From NCBI GenBank assembly GCA_021767525.1, contig JAASTF010000050.1, positions 1 to 14,984 on the forward strand: a stretch of DNA of 14,984 bases. Reading direction: 5' to 3'. Below are positions 1 through 6,747 of the stretch, piece after piece. Positions within the stretch are counted from its first letter, which is position 1, and every line of letters begins with the position of its first letter. The stretch comes from Paracoccaceae bacterium. Its GTDB lineage: Bacteria > Pseudomonadota > Alphaproteobacteria > Rhodobacterales > Rhodobacteraceae. Under the pieces are notes generated by a model. That model worked only from the letters and a program-made list of their open reading frames with translations, made no database searches and was not told where the DNA came from. Both the position numbers and the translations under genes were made by a program.

Positions 1-1158
1 CGCGAAAGCCGCGATACGTTTGATATCATTGACGAAATCCAGGAAAATCTGGCGATCGACGTCACGCCCGCCAGCTGGCCCATCGGCATGGGTCGCGATT
101 TCCTGGGCTGCTACGACATGCTCCACGACCGGCTGGAGCTGATGGACCGCGCCGATCGCAACAAGGTGGCGGAATCCATTCAAATCAACGGTTTGGACGA
201 CCCCAAGCTGGCCGAACACGTGCCCGCCCACCTGCTCGACCAGCTGCGCGAAGAGGTCGAAATGGCGCGCGAGCTGCTGCCCGCGCTCGATCCGCAATCG
301 GTGCTCGAAGGGCATATGACACCGATCTGGTTCGGCAGCGCCATCAACTCTTTCGGCGTCAAGGAACTGATGGACGGCATCGCCGAATACGGCCCCGAGC
401 CGCAACCCCAACAGGCCGAGCCGCGCCAGATTTCCCCCGAGGAATCAAAGGTTTCCGGATTTGTCTTCAAGGTGCAGGCCAATATGGACCCCAAGCACCG
501 CGACCGCGTGGCCTTTGTGCGGCTGGCCTCGGGGCATTTCAAACGCGGCATGAAACTGACCCATGTGCGCACCAAGAAACCGATGGCCGTATCGAACCCG
601 GTGCTGTTCCTGGCCTCGGATCGCGAACTGGCCGAAGAGGCCTGGGCCGGCGACATCATCGGCATTCCCAACCACGGCCAGCTACGCATCGGCGATACGT
701 TAACCGAAGGGGAAGCTTTGCGTGCTACAGGTATCCCCAGCTTTGCGCCGGAACTGCTGCAAACCTGCCGCGCGGGCGACCCGATGAAGGCCAAGCACCT
801 GGAAAAGGCGCTGATGCAATTCGCCGAAGAAGGCGCCGCAAAGGTGTTCAAGCCCACGATGGGCGCGGGCTTTATCGTCGGTGTCGTCGGCGCGCTGCAA
901 TTCGAGGTGCTGGCCAGCCGGATCGAGCTGGAATACGGCCTGCCCGTGCGGTTCGAATCGTCGCAGTTTACCTCCGCCCGGTGGGTGACAGGGCCCAAAG
1001 AGGCGGTCGATAAATTCGTGGCCGCCAACAAGCAGCACATCGCGCAAGACAACGATGGCGACATCGTTTACCTGACGCGCCTGCAATGGGATATCGACCG
1101 GGTCGAGCGGGATTATCCTGACGTAACCCTTTCTGCGACAAAGGAAATGATGGTGTGA
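1..1158 (+). CDS. prfC: Peptide chain release factor 3 (RF3), C-terminal part; 5' end lies outside the window
   Basis: RF3 is a translational GTPase that recycles RF1/RF2 from the ribosome after peptide release; it acts in the cytoplasm. The frame is open from base 1, so 385 residues are present and roughly the first 140-150 (P-loop, switch regions, G4) are missing. The first residues, RESRDTFDIIDEI, match what follows the NKLD G4 motif in E. coli RF3. Family landmarks follow in order: TPIWFGSAINSFGV (end of G domain), SGFVFKVQANMDPKHRDRVAF (domain II start), GIPSFAPELL, VVGALQFEVLASRIE and FTSARWV (domain III), ending near RDYPDVTLSATKE. Comparison with E. coli RF3 from memory is colinear, with no frameshift or missing segment. 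The TGA stop overlaps the GTG start of the next gene by 4 nt, with AAGGAA inside the prfC end as a likely ribosome-binding site, so the two are probably translationally coupled. Confidence 0.97.
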   Translation, partial: RESRDTFDIIDEIQENLAIDVTPASWPIGMGRDFLGCYDMLHDRLELMDRADRNKVAESIQINGLDDPKLAEHVPAHLLDQLREEVEMARELLPALDPQSVLEGHMTPIWFGSAINSFGVKELMDGIAEYGPEPQPQQAEPRQISPEESKVSGFVFKVQANMDPKHRDRVAFVRLASGHFKRGMKLTHVRTKKPMAVSNPVLFLASDRELAEEAWAGDIIGIPNHGQLRIGDTLTEGEALRATGIPSFAPELLQTCRAGDPMKAKHLEKALMQFAEEGAAKVFKPTMGAGFIVGVVGALQFEVLASRIELEYGLPVRFESSQFTSARWVTGPKEAVDKFVAANKQHIAQDNDGDIVYLTRLQWDIDRVERDYPDVTLSATKEMMV

Positions 1159-1766
1159 CGCTGCAAAACCGGGTGCTGCCCACAGGCGAAATCGTGGCCC
1201 ACCCGGCGCGCGGCACACTGACCGGCAATCGCGGCATCCTGCACGACGCGCAGGGCCGGCTTGGCGTGTCACGCTGGCGTCATCAGAACTGGATCTGCTG
1301 CACGCTCACCCATCCGTCGGGCCGCTACCACGGCCCCATGCCTGATCGCGGCTGGACCGCGCTGTTTTTCCTGGACGAGGCCGTGGCGCTTGCCGCCGGC
1401 CACCGCCCCTGCGCCGAATGCCGCCGCGCTGACTACACGCGCTTTCGCACGGCATGGGAGCGGGCGCACGGCCCCGTCGCGAACGCCGCCGCAATGGACC
1501 GCGCCCTGCACCGCGCCCGCGTGACACGCACCCGCCATCAGGTGCGCCATAACGCCCCCTCAGACGACCTGCCGACCGGGACGGTTATCGTGCAGGATGG
1601 CCACCCTTTTCTTGTCAGTAGATCAAGGATTTTTCGTTTCTCACCCGATGCTTATACGTCAAAGCAAAAGCGCCCAACCGGTAAGGTAACGGTGCTGACT
1701 CCTGCCCCCTTGCTCGCCGTGTTCCGCCACGGCTACACCCCCATGATCCACCCCAGCGCCGCGTAA
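1155..1766 (+). CDS. Unknown protein with an Ada-like Cys-x-x-Cys motif, coupled to prfC
   Basis: 203 residues; I do not recognise a named family. The GTG start at 1155 is chosen because it overlaps the prfC stop (GTGA) and has AAGGAA at 1141-1146, 8 nt upstream. Residues 48-49 are CysCys (NWICCTLTHP). Residues 82-91 read GHRPCAECRR, preceded by FFLDEAVALAA. That arrangement (aromatic-rich strand, Ala-rich helix, then G-x-R-P-C-x-x-C) resembles the metal-binding module of Ada methylphosphotriester proteins and small Ada-like modules fused to nucleases. With C48/C49 the protein could supply a four-Cys zinc site, but this is inference. The rest (residues 92-203) is rich in Arg and His, with no signal peptide or membrane segment. 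No methyltransferase (PCHRV) or AraC part is present, so it is not Ada itself. Bases 1615-1675 are noticeably more A+T-rich than the surroundings. A nucleic-acid role is possible but unproven. Confidence 0.78.
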   Translation: MTLQNRVLPTGEIVAHPARGTLTGNRGILHDAQGRLGVSRWRHQNWICCTLTHPSGRYHGPMPDRGWTALFFLDEAVALAAGHRPCAECRRADYTRFRTAWERAHGPVANAAAMDRALHRARVTRTRHQVRHNAPSDDLPTGTVIVQDGHPFLVSRSRIFRFSPDAYTSKQKRPTGKVTVLTPAPLLAVFRHGYTPMIHPSAA

Positions 1767-1773
1767 TCGCCGC

Positions 1774-1802
1774 TTGCGCCGCGCCACCCGCAGCCCCATC
1801 TT
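1774..1802 (+). promoter_or_regulatory. Candidate leaderless-type promoter of the DUF6869-like gene
   Basis: A -35-like TTGCGC (1774-1779), a 17-base spacer and a -10-like CATCTT (1797-1802) stand 6 bases before the ATG at 1809. A transcript from this element would begin at or next to the start codon, and no purine-rich ribosome-binding site lies in the gap (CGCCGC). The same elements, with identical spacing, occur before the gene at 2345. The hexamers are only partial matches to the sigma-70 consensus; the repeated geometry is the main evidence. Confidence 0.6.
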
Positions 1803-1808
1803 CGCCGC

Positions 1809-2300
1809 ATGACAGACATCCCCCGCACCCGCATCGCCCAGCTGTTGAACCTGTCCCCCGACGCGCTGCCGCCGGGTGACCTGCCCGTGGCCCGGCTGGC
1901 CGAGCGGTTGCTTGGCTACCTGCGCGACACCGCCGACGACGATCCGTCCGAGGACAGCCTGCGCGACCATCCAAATGCCTGGGCCTATGCCCTGACCGAC
2001 GCGCTGTGCCAAGCCGAGCCCGACACCGGCCTGGCTCTGACCGAAGCCGCCTTGGCCCAGGCCACCACACCCGAAGACGTGGCCCTGATCGCCGCCGGCC
2101 CGCTTGAGGATCTGCTGGCCCAGCACGGGCCCGCCACGATCACGGCCATCGAAACACAAGCCAAAGCATCTCCGCGGATGCGCTTTGCCCTGTCGGGCGT
2201 CTGGCCCGAACGGATCAATCCAATGGTTTGGGCGCGCGTCGAGGCCGCCCGCACCCCCGGCCCGCACCTGGACGAGGGCGACCCGCTGCCCCCCGCCTGA
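1809..2300 (+). CDS. DUF6869-like protein of unknown function
   Basis: 163 residues, acidic, predicted soluble, no signal peptide or membrane helix. The central part (about residues 50-145) has the pattern I associate with DUF6869: a HPNAWAY-type aromatic segment, helices with alternating Ala/Leu, the phrase AAGPLEDLLAQHG (about residues 98-110), then IETQAKASPRMRFALSGVW. The function of this family is not known to me. The Pfam name is from memory and should be treated as probable. ATG 1809 is the natural start: it begins 42 bases after the preceding stop and sits 6 bases after a -10-like element. There is no Shine-Dalgarno sequence, consistent with a leaderless message. The C-terminal tail is Pro-rich and probably disordered. 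The next gene has a promoter of the same design, so the two may be co-expressed without being one operon. Confidence 0.85.
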   Translation: MTDIPRTRIAQLLNLSPDALPPGDLPVARLAERLLGYLRDTADDDPSEDSLRDHPNAWAYALTDALCQAEPDTGLALTEAALAQATTPEDVALIAAGPLEDLLAQHGPATITAIETQAKASPRMRFALSGVWPERINPMVWARVEAARTPGPHLDEGDPLPPA

Positions 2301-2309
2301 CGCCAGCGC

Positions 2310-2338
2310 TTGCGCAATTCCGCAGGGCGCGCCATCTT
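2310..2338 (+). promoter_or_regulatory. Candidate leaderless-type promoter of the glycosyltransferase pair
   Basis: TTGCGC (2310-2315), 17 bases, CATCTT (2333-2338), then 6 bases (CGCCGC) to the ATG at 2345. The 17-mer CCATCTTCGCCGCATGA (2332-2348) is identical to 1796-1812, and the 9-mer CGCTTGCGC around the -35 is also identical, while most of the spacer differs. No Shine-Dalgarno sequence precedes the ATG. Conserved blocks separated by a diverged spacer of fixed length are what a promoter would show. Confidence 0.6.
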
Positions 2339-2344
2339 CGCCGC

Positions 2345-4099
2345 ATGAGCAGCCCCGACCCTACCTATCCCGGCGGTTTTCCCGCGATCCTGACCCAGAT
2401 GGAAGGGCGCCGCGATCCGCTGGTCTATGGCCCCGGCGAGGCGCTGCCGCCGCTCGATGTCGACTTTGCCCCGCTCAAAACCGCCCGGGTCGACCGCCGC
2501 GCCTTGGAAACGGGTGACAGCCGCACCACTTATGCGCGCAAATTCAAAGAGTTGTCGAAAGAATTTGATGCGCTGCCTCAACTTTTGCGGCTGCATGGCT
2601 TGCTGATCGCCAACCTGCGGCGCCGCGCCCAGCCCGCCCATTGCGCCGCGCTGTTCCACCGGCTCTGGGCCGAAGAGCATGACTATCTTCTGCGGCGACT
2701 CGATGCGCGCTGGCTGGTCTCGGCGGTCACCACCTTCGGCGATCACGGGCTGACCGAAACACAACGCCGCGTGGGCCAGTCGCTGACCGTATTGTTCGGG
2801 ACGATGAAACTCTATGAAACCGAGCGGCTTTATTCCGGCTCAACCCCGGATGAACCCTTTGCCCTGCGCAAGAAATCGGCCAAGCGCCTGCCGCTCGAGA
2901 TGGATGCCTATTCCATCGCGGGCGGCGGGCTGGACGTGAACCTGCTGGGACGGCTGTGGCAGGATGCCGACAGCGACCCGGTGATCGCCCCCTTGGCCCA
3001 GCATCTGCTGAACCTGCTGATCCACGATCCGGGCGGCGTATTCCGCCGGCTGCGCGTCATGCGCGCGCGCCGCGAAAAGCAACTGGCCGAAGGTGGCGTC
3101 AAGCAACGCAAACCGCGCGAGGCCGCGCCGGTGGATGCGCCCGTCGATCCGGCGCGCATCCAGACCGATCCGACGCAGGTTCGCTGGGGCACCGTGACGC
3201 TGACCAACGCGCCCCTGCACCGGATCGCGCGCTTTGCTGCGCATCATCTTGATCTGGGTGCCGCCCGGGTGACGATCTACCTTGACGCGCCCGACCCACA
3301 AGCAGCGGCCACCCTTGCGCAGAACGACAGGGTGCAGGTCATCACCTGCGATGATGCCTGGTGGGCCAGCCAGAAAAAGCCGCGGATGAAGGCGCACCAG
3401 ATGCGGCAGGCCTGGGTCGCCACGCAATGCTATAATGACAGCGATCTGGATTGGCTGGCCCATGTGGATGTCGACGAATTCATCCTGCCTGACAACGCCC
3501 TGCCCGACCTGCTGGCCGCCGCACCGCCCGATCAGGCCGCCCTCTTGATGCCGCCGGTGGAATTGTTGGCGGGCAGCGCGCCCGAGATGTTCAAGACCAC
3601 ACCGCGCATGGCAGGTTCGGACAAGTCTGTGCTGGAACAGCTATACCCCACTTTTGGCAGTCACCTGCGCGGCGGTTTCGTCAGCCATCTCGAGGGCAAG
3701 CTGATCGCGCGCACCGGCATTCACGGGCTGCGTCTGGGCCTACACACGCTGACCCACGAAGGCGCGCCGGTGCAGAACCGCCAGCGGACCGATACGATCC
3801 TTCTGGGCCATGCTCACGCCCCCGATTGGCACAGCTTTCGTCAGCATCTGGAGTTTCGCATGACGCGCGGCAGCTATCGCAAGGCCGACGCCGACAAGTT
3901 CAAGCTGCGCGATGTGCTGGATTACCTGATCGAAACCGAGGGTGAGCCGGGCCTGCGCGCCTTTTTCGACGAGGTCTGCGCCGCCTCGCCCCGTCTGGTC
4001 GAGGGGCTGAGGGCGCACGGGATGCTGATCGAACGGCCGCTGAACCTGGACGATGCCGTTGCGCGCCATTTCGGGCCCCTGCCCGGAGGCACGGCATGA
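2345..4099 (+). CDS. GT2-type glycosyltransferase with extra N-terminal domain
   Basis: 584 residues. The frame is open from further upstream, but ATG 2345 is chosen because it lies 6 bases after the promoter-like element and an earlier start would overlap the preceding gene. Residues about 279-575 form a GT-A type domain of the Glyco_tranf_2_4 kind. It begins WGTVTLTNAPLHRIARFAAH and contains AHVDVDEF (D375, D377, probable divalent-metal/nucleotide-sugar site); conserved HLRGGFVSHLEGK and GHAHAPDW segments follow. Residues 1-235 form a mostly helical domain I do not recognise. It is joined by a charged, Pro-rich linker (about 235-278, RRLRVMRARREKQ then APVDAPVDPARI). No signal peptide or membrane helix is visible, so it is probably cytosolic. 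Donor and acceptor cannot be read from sequence. Its stop overlaps the next gene's ATG (ATGA), and GGAGG at 4085-4089 serves that gene. The downstream gene is a paralogue lacking the N-terminal domain. Confidence 0.88.
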   Translation: MSSPDPTYPGGFPAILTQMEGRRDPLVYGPGEALPPLDVDFAPLKTARVDRRALETGDSRTTYARKFKELSKEFDALPQLLRLHGLLIANLRRRAQPAHCAALFHRLWAEEHDYLLRRLDARWLVSAVTTFGDHGLTETQRRVGQSLTVLFGTMKLYETERLYSGSTPDEPFALRKKSAKRLPLEMDAYSIAGGGLDVNLLGRLWQDADSDPVIAPLAQHLLNLLIHDPGGVFRRLRVMRARREKQLAEGGVKQRKPREAAPVDAPVDPARIQTDPTQVRWGTVTLTNAPLHRIARFAAHHLDLGAARVTIYLDAPDPQAAATLAQNDRVQVITCDDAWWASQKKPRMKAHQMRQAWVATQCYNDSDLDWLAHVDVDEFILPDNALPDLLAAAPPDQAALLMPPVELLAGSAPEMFKTTPRMAGSDKSVLEQLYPTFGSHLRGGFVSHLEGKLIARTGIHGLRLGLHTLTHEGAPVQNRQRTDTILLGHAHAPDWHSFRQHLEFRMTRGSYRKADADKFKLRDVLDYLIETEGEPGLRAFFDEVCAASPRLVEGLRAHGMLIERPLNLDDAVARHFGPLPGGTA

Positions 4100-5040
4100 A
4101 CACACCGACCTGGGGCCTTGTGTCCACAATCAAGGCGCCCGCCCTCGCGGTTCTGGATTTCGCCGCACATCACCTTGAATTGGGCGCGCATCGGCTGTTC
4201 ATCTATCTAGACGATGACAACCGCGCGGCCTTCGACGCGCTGAAGGCCCATCCGAAATGCCGCCCCCTGCTGACCGATGACGCCTATTGGCAAAAGCTGG
4301 GGATGAAGCGGCGGGTCAAGCACCAGTCGCGCCAGTTCGAAAACGCGCGCCACGCCTATGGACGCGCCAGTGGTCAGGTCGATTGGCTGGCGCATATCGA
4401 CGTGGATGAATTCCTGTGGCCCGACCGCCCGCTGGCCGATCAACTGGCCGCGCTGCCGCCCGACTGCATGGGCGCGCGCATCCGTCCGGCCGAGGCGCTG
4501 GAGGGGCCTGGCCCCATCACGCATTTCAAGACCTGCGCGCCCGACCGCCCCACCCGCGACCGGCAAACCGCTGCCATCTGGCCCGATTACGGTGCGCATC
4601 TGAATGGCGGCTTTCTGTCCCATGTGGCGGGCAAGATGATCTATCGTACCGGCATCGACGGGCTGAAGGTGCAGATCCACAACATCTGGGTTGGCGAGGC
4701 GATGAACCCCGGCGAGGTCTTGCTGGATGACACCACGCTGCTTCACATGCATGCCGAAAGCTGGGAGGCGTTTCGCGCGGCGCTCGACTATCGGCTGGAA
4801 AAGGGATCGTACCGGGCCGAGCTTAAACCGGGGCAGAAAGGCGCGCTGACGATGCATCAGCTGCTGCGCAGCTTGCGCAACGAGGGCGGCGAAAAGGCGA
4901 TCCGGCGGTTTTACGACAGCGTCTGCACCGCAACACCCGCGCTGTGTGACAGGCTGGCAGCACATGGCCTGCTGCGCCGCCACGATCTGGCGCTTGACGC
5001 AAAGAGGGCGCGCCATTTCCCGGGCTTCCCCCCCGAATAG
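4096..5040 (+). CDS. GT2-type glycosyltransferase, single-domain paralogue of the upstream gene
   Basis: 314 residues, essentially one Glyco_tranf_2_4-type GT-A domain. It starts WGLVSTIKAPALAVLDFAAH, carries LAHIDVDEF (D102, D104) as the DxD-like metal site, and has HLNGGFLSHVAGKMIYRTGIDG and LLHMHAESWEAF segments. These align in order with the C-terminal half of the upstream protein, down to the shared AHGLL and RHF endings. This looks like an old tandem duplication: the architecture is shared but many positions differ. The ATG is fixed by the ATGA overlap and by GGAGG 6 bases upstream. The two proteins are probably made from one message in similar amounts and may act on successive or alternative sugars of a surface glycan; that role is inference, since no other polysaccharide gene is nearby. 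No convincing terminator follows the stop. Confidence 0.88.
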   Translation: MNTPTWGLVSTIKAPALAVLDFAAHHLELGAHRLFIYLDDDNRAAFDALKAHPKCRPLLTDDAYWQKLGMKRRVKHQSRQFENARHAYGRASGQVDWLAHIDVDEFLWPDRPLADQLAALPPDCMGARIRPAEALEGPGPITHFKTCAPDRPTRDRQTAAIWPDYGAHLNGGFLSHVAGKMIYRTGIDGLKVQIHNIWVGEAMNPGEVLLDDTTLLHMHAESWEAFRAALDYRLEKGSYRAELKPGQKGALTMHQLLRSLRNEGGEKAIRRFYDSVCTATPALCDRLAAHGLLRRHDLALDAKRARHFPGFPPE

Positions 5041-5113
5041 GAGACAATCCGCCAAAAAGCGCGGGATTCCCCGGGCAAATGACGGCTACGCGCCCTTTCG
5101 ACGCGCAGCTGCA

Positions 5114-5142
5114 TTGACCCAACAGCGCCTTTAGTTTAAGTG
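5114..5142 (+). promoter_or_regulatory. Possible promoter of the DEAD-box helicase gene
   Basis: TTGACC (5114-5119), a 17-base spacer and TAAGTG (5137-5142). If used, transcription would start near 5149 and leave a leader of about 95 bases before the ATG at 5242. The leader contains a GTCGC-ATC-GCGAC hairpin (5154-5166) and a second hairpin next to the start codon. The -35 is a good match to TTGACA and the -10 is weak. The 5041-5241 gap holds no other feature I can support. Confidence 0.35.
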
Positions 5143-5219
5143 CGCGCGGAGGGGTCGCATCGCGACAAACCGCGGGGCCATACGGGCCTGACCCCGATCA
5201 GACGCTACGGGCCGCGACG

Positions 5220-5238
5220 TGTCCGTAACAAACGGATA
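5220..5238 (+). promoter_or_regulatory. Hairpin occupying the ribosome-binding region of the helicase gene
   Basis: TCCGT (5222-5226) pairs with ACGGA (5232-5236) around the loop AACAA. A G-U and a U-A pair extend it outward to 7 base pairs. It ends 3 bases before the ATG. The only Shine-Dalgarno-like bases (CGGA) lie in its right arm, so folding would hide them. This suggests translation control, or self-regulation by the RNA helicase; the pairing is seen directly, the role is inferred. Confidence 0.45.
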
Positions 5239-5241
5239 CCC

Positions 5242-6681
5242 ATGACGAAGTTTTCCGATCTCAATCTCGACCCGAAAGTTCTTAAAGCCGTCGAAGAAGC
5301 CGGCTATGAAACCCCGACGCCGATCCAGGCTGGCGCCATTCCGCCCGCGCTTGCGGGACGCGACGTTCTGGGCATCGCCCAGACCGGCACCGGCAAGACG
5401 GCCAGCTTTACGCTGCCGATGATCACGCTGCTGGCCAAGGGCCGCGCGCGTGCACGCATGCCACGCAGCCTGGTGCTGTGCCCCACGCGCGAACTGGCCG
5501 CCCAAGTGGCCGAGAATTTCGACACCTATACCAAGCACCTGAAACTGACCAAGGCGCTGCTGATCGGCGGTGTCAGCTTCAAGGAACAGGAACAGCTGAT
5601 CGACCGCGGCGTTGACGTGCTGATCGCAACGCCGGGCCGCCTGCTGGACCACTTCGAGCGTGGCAAGCTGCTGCTGACCGGCGTTCAGATCATGGTGGTG
5701 GACGAGGCCGACCGGATGCTCGACATGGGGTTCATCCCCGATATCGAACGCATCTTCAGCCTAACGCCTTTCACCCGGCAAACCCTTTTCTTCAGCGCCA
5801 CGATGGCGCCCGAGATCGAGCGGATCACCAACACCTTTCTCTCGGCGCCTGAGCGGATCGAGGTCGCGCGCCAGGCCACGACCAGCGAAAACATCAAGCA
5901 GGGCGTGGTCATGTTCAAGGCGTCGCGCCGCGACCGCGAAGGCAGCGAAAAACGCCGCCTGCTGCGCGCTATGATCGACGCCGAGGGTGAAAAATGCAAG
6001 AACGCGATCATCTTTTGCAACCGCAAAACGGATGTGGATGTGACCGCCAAAAGCCTTAAAAAATACGGCTATGACGCGGCGCCGATCCATGGCGATCTGG
6101 ATCAAAGTCAACGGATGCGCACGCTTGACGGCTTTCGCGAAGGCACGGTGCGGTTTCTGGTGGCGTCGGACGTGGCGGCCCGTGGCCTCGATATTCCCGA
6201 TGTCAGCCACGTGTTCAATTTCGACGTGCCCGGCCATGCCGAGGATTACGTGCACCGCATCGGTCGCACCGGCCGCGCGGGCAAAAAGGGCACGACCCTG
6301 ATGATCTGCACACCGCGCGACGAAAAGGCGTTCGACGCGATCGAACGGCTGGTGCAGCAGGAAATCCCGCGCATCGAGAACCCGCTGGGCAACACCGCGT
6401 CCGAGACGGACGCCAAGGGTGATGACACGCCCAAGCCGGAAAAGAAATCCCGCGGCTCGCGCAGCCGGTCGAAAAAGCCCGAGGCCGAAAAGGCCCCCGA
6501 GCCCAAGGCAGACGAGGCGCAGGCCCAGCCGCAGGAAAAACCCGGCAAACGCGACGACAAGCCCAAATCCGACCGCAACCGCGGCCGCGGCGGGCGCGGC
6601 CGGGATGACAAGGTGGTGGGCATGGGCGATCACATGCCCAGCTTCATCGCGCTAAGTTTCGACGAACGCCGCGCGGGCTGA
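5242..6681 (+). CDS. DEAD-box ATP-dependent RNA helicase, RhlE-like
   Basis: 479 residues. It unwinds short RNA duplexes using ATP, typically in ribosome assembly, RNA decay and cold adaptation. All family motifs are visible: Q motif FSDLNLDPKVLKAVEEAGYETPTPIQ from residue 4 on, I AQTGTGKT (46-53), Ia PTRELA, Ib TPGRLLD, II DEAD (154-157), III SAT (185-187), IV IIFCNRK, V ARGLDIPDV, VI HRIGRTGRAG (338-347). After about residue 375 comes a low-complexity tail alternating Lys/Glu/Pro and then Arg/Gly (NRGRGGRGRDDK), a typical unstructured RNA-binding extension. It ends HMPSFIALSFDERRAG. ATG 5242 is chosen because the protein then begins MTKFSDL, the usual start of this family; the in-frame extension to 5140 would read through the structured leader. 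RhlE is the best subfamily guess; other DEAD-box paralogues (CsdA, SrmB, RhlB) fit less well. RNase J is encoded nearby on the opposite strand. Confidence 0.95.
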   Translation: MTKFSDLNLDPKVLKAVEEAGYETPTPIQAGAIPPALAGRDVLGIAQTGTGKTASFTLPMITLLAKGRARARMPRSLVLCPTRELAAQVAENFDTYTKHLKLTKALLIGGVSFKEQEQLIDRGVDVLIATPGRLLDHFERGKLLLTGVQIMVVDEADRMLDMGFIPDIERIFSLTPFTRQTLFFSATMAPEIERITNTFLSAPERIEVARQATTSENIKQGVVMFKASRRDREGSEKRRLLRAMIDAEGEKCKNAIIFCNRKTDVDVTAKSLKKYGYDAAPIHGDLDQSQRMRTLDGFREGTVRFLVASDVAARGLDIPDVSHVFNFDVPGHAEDYVHRIGRTGRAGKKGTTLMICTPRDEKAFDAIERLVQQEIPRIENPLGNTASETDAKGDDTPKPEKKSRGSRSRSKKPEAEKAPEPKADEAQAQPQEKPGKRDDKPKSDRNRGRGGRGRDDKVVGMGDHMPSFIALSFDERRAG

Positions 6682-6692
6682 CCTTCCATGTT

Positions 6693-6738
6693 TTGCGGCC
6701 CGGCCAATCCCTGTTACGCTTGACCCCGCGCAACAGGG
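6693..6738 (+). promoter_or_regulatory. Possible promoter and Shine-Dalgarno-covering inverted repeat before the tautomerase gene
   Basis: TTGCGG (6693-6698), 16 bases, TACGCT (6715-6720) is a weak promoter candidate. Separately, CCCTGTT (6709-6715) and AACAGGG (6732-6738) form a perfect 7-bp inverted repeat with a 16-base loop. Its right arm contains most of the AGGGAG ribosome-binding site of the gene starting at 6748. Only the inverted repeat is certain. It could be an RNA hairpin or an operator, and the two proposed elements overlap. Confidence 0.35.
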
Positions 6739-6747
6739 AGAAGACCC

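Noticed and set aside
2228..2344. An earlier in-frame start for the first glycosyltransferase, giving 623 residues
   Set aside because: It would overlap the preceding gene by over 70 bases and add a Pro/Arg-rich stretch typical of out-of-frame reading. The ATG at 2345 sits right after a promoter-like element.
1615..2764. Overlapping minus-strand frames opposite the DUF6869-like and glycosyltransferase genes
   Set aside because: Low-complexity Arg/Gly/Ala products with no ribosome-binding sites; the plus-strand genes there have family-like motifs and a promoter.
5041..5113. Possible terminator after the glycosyltransferase pair (GC-rich bases near GCGCGGGATTCCCCGGGC)
   Set aside because: Only short, imperfect pairings can be made and there is no U-run, so I do not call a terminator.
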